A stretch of 64,000 nt of DNA from Lichenostomus cassidix (Eukaryota; Chordata; Aves; Passeriformes; Meliphagidae). The stretch lies in assembly GCA_008360975.2 (NCBI GenBank), contig CM039180.1, forward strand, positions 14,599,122 to 14,663,121. Reading direction: 5' to 3'. The translations under genes and the position numbers were made by a program. Below the pieces are notes generated by a model. That model searched no databases and was not told where the DNA came from. It saw nothing but the letters and a program-made list of their open reading frames with translations. This document shows positions 62,523-64,000 of this stretch, in pieces (within the stretch, counting starts at the first letter, position 1; each line of letters starts with the position of its first letter).

Positions 62523-64000
62523 TAGAGGAAAGGGATAATCGGATCTATTGGACTGTGTGGATCCGATGGCCTGGCACGTCTGACCCACAAAGATACACGG
62601 CTTTGGTTGACACCGACGCTCAGTGCACCCTGATGCCATCCAGGTATGTGGGGACCGAATCCATTTCTATTTCTGGGGTGACAGGAGGATCCCAGCAGCT
62701 GACTGTACTGGAAGCTGAAGTGAGTTTAACTGGGAATGAGTGGCAGAAACACCCCATTGTGACTGGTCCAGATGCCCCATGCATCCTCGGCATAGATTAT
62801 CTCAGGAGTGGATATTTCAAAGACCCGAAGGGACATCGCTGGGCTTTTGGGATAGCAGCCGTAGAGGTGGAAGACATAAGACAACTGAATACCCTGCCTG
62901 GTCTCTCAGACAACCCATCTGCTGTAGGACTACTGAGAATTGAAGAACAGCGGGTACCAATTGCTACAGCAACAGTGCACCGCCGGCAATACCGCACTGA
63001 CAGAGACTCTGTGACCCCCATCCATAAGATGATTCGGGAACTGGAGAGCCAAGGGGTGGTCAGCAAGGCTCACTCACCCTTTAACAGCCCTATATGGCCG
63101 GTGCGTAAGTCCAGTGAAGAATGGAGAATGACGGTGGATTACCGTGGCCTGAATGAAGTCACACCACCACTGAGTGCTGCTGTACCGGACATGTTGGAAC
63201 TTCAGTATGAGCTGGAATCCAAGGCAGCAAAGTGGTATGCGACCATTGATATTGCCAATGCCCTTTTCTCCATTCCTCTGGCAGCAGAGTGCAGGCCTCA
63301 GTTTGCTTTCACCTGGAGAGGTGTGCAGTACACGTGGAACCGACTGCCCCAGGGGTGGAAGCACAGTCCTACCATCTGCCATGGACTGATCCAGGCTGCA
63401 CTGGAAAAGGGTGAGGCTCCAGAACATCTGCAGTACATTGATGACATCATTGTGTGGGGGGACACAGCCACAGAAGTATTTGGGAAAGGAGAGAAAATCA
63501 TCAGAATTCTCCTGGAAGCCGGTTTCGCCATCAAGAAGAGTAAAGTCAAGGGACCCGCCCGAGAGATCCAGTTCCTGGGAGTAAAGTGGCAAGATGGACG
63601 GCGTCAGATTCCTTCTGAGGTCATCAATAAGATCATCGCGATGTCTCCACCAACCAACAAGAAGGAGACGCAAGCCTTCCTAGGCGCCATAGGCTTTTGG
63701 AGAATGCACATCCCTGAGTATAGCCAGATCGTGAGTCCTCTCTACCTCATAACCCGCAAGAAGAACGATTTCCACTGAGGCCCTGAACAGCAGCAAGCCT
63801 TCACCCAGATCAAACAGGAGATCGCTCATGCGGTAGCCCTTGGCCCAGTCAGGACAGGACCAGAGGTAAAGAATGTGCTTTACTCTGCAGCCGGGAGCCA
63901 TGGTCTGTCCTGGAGCCTTTGGCAGAAGGTGCCTGGTGAGACCCGAGGCCGACCACTGGGATTCTGGAGTCGAAGTTACAGAGGGTCTGAAGTCAACTAC
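62501..64000 (+). pseudogene. pol: ERV pro-pol (protease, reverse transcriptase), damaged and truncated by window end
   Basis: In frame with gag. The retroviral aspartic protease comes first (YTALVDTDAQCTLMPSRY at about 62594-62647), with the flap/C-terminal ILGIDYL motif near 62790. The expected D-T-G catalytic triplet reads D-T-D (62609-62617). Reverse transcriptase follows: VSKAHSPFNSPIWPVRK, WRMTVDYRGLNEVTPP, the FTWRGVQYTWNRLPQGWKHS block, and the catalytic YIDD at 63434-63445 intact. A TGA at 63776-63778 interrupts the frame where homologues have a Trp codon, one base away. The frame is open again from there to 64000, in the connection/RNase H start. Protease loss and the TGA would prevent a functional Gag-Pol from this copy. 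No frameshift is seen. Confidence 0.85.

Larger units (their letters stand above)
59000..64000 (+). other. CPNE8: CPNE8 intron 6 (start), interrupted by a retrovirus
   Basis: The first 1.35 kb show no supported feature; 59.6-59.9 kb is slightly GC-richer without a recognisable repeat. From 60348 onward the intron is occupied by an endogenous retrovirus in the same orientation as CPNE8. Confidence 0.75.
60348..64000 (+). mobile_element. endogenous retrovirus, ERV-L-like pol, 5' part
   Basis: Proviral 5' portion in order: LTR (60348-60858), tRNA-Lys primer binding site (60864-60881), gag (60914-62500), in-frame protease and reverse transcriptase (62501 onward), running off the window in the connection/RNase H region. 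The RT and the downstream NKKETQAFLGAIGFWR...HIPEYS and LGFWSRSYRGSEVNY motifs are of the ERV-L (class III, distantly spumavirus-related) type. The insert is in sense orientation in a CPNE8 intron. The intact gag frame and recognisable pol indicate it is fairly young, yet pol carries inactivating-looking changes. The 3' LTR is not visible, so age by LTR divergence cannot be read here. Confidence 0.88.

Noticed and set aside
62900..63901. Minus-strand frames of 70-200 codons across the pol region
   Set aside because: Shadows of the intact pol frame; the plus strand shows unambiguous RT motifs.

Overview
This window is vertebrate, almost certainly avian, nuclear DNA. It contains CR1 LINE 3' ends carrying the short ATTCTGTG-type tail, avian-style solo LTRs, genes split into small exons by long AT-rich introns, and a CpG-island promoter. 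No bacterial or organellar signal was seen. All coding exons below were assembled by hand from splice sites, reading phase and family recognition; I ran no search.

Layout. Positions 38-8066 hold the last four coding exons and the polyadenylation signal of a plus-strand glycoside hydrolase family 31 alpha-glucosidase (GAA/SI/MGAM type); the rest of that gene lies before the window. Positions 8.1-32.2 kb are intergenic: no supported protein gene, but old CR1 pieces, a clean 407-bp minus-strand solo LTR with 6-bp target duplications (28135-28541), one copy of an unclassified dispersed repeat (about 19.56-20.03 kb), microsatellites and a perfect 19-bp hairpin (28912-28957). Positions 32.2-33.7 kb are a CpG island with Sp1-type GC boxes and a full CRE. 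It is the promoter and first exon of a plus-strand copine gene, best matched to CPNE8, and probably also drives a divergent minus-strand transcript. From there to the window end the DNA is CPNE8: six coding exons, all within the first C2 domain, separated by introns of about 0.7-13 kb. Intron 1 contains a 959-bp minus-strand solo LTR with 5-bp target duplications (38242-39200) and the second copy of the dispersed repeat.

The most interesting element is the 5' portion of an endogenous retrovirus inserted in sense orientation in the intron after CPNE8 exon 6 (60348 to beyond 64000). It has a 5' LTR, a perfect 18-nt tRNA-Lys1,2-type primer binding site, an intact 528-codon gag and the start of pro-pol. 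The RT resembles ERV-L (class III). Unusual features are an N-terminal Gag region with several predicted membrane spans and sequons, only 32 nt between the primer binding site and the gag ATG, and gag and pol in the same frame separated by one UAG that sits in a possible hairpin/pseudoknot. The pol part carries a DTG-to-DTD change in the protease and an in-frame TGA, so this copy looks defective in pol while gag is still open.

The two host genes are not obviously related in function: one is a lumenal or lysosomal carbohydrate hydrolase, the other a calcium-dependent phospholipid-binding protein. They are neighbours in the same orientation.
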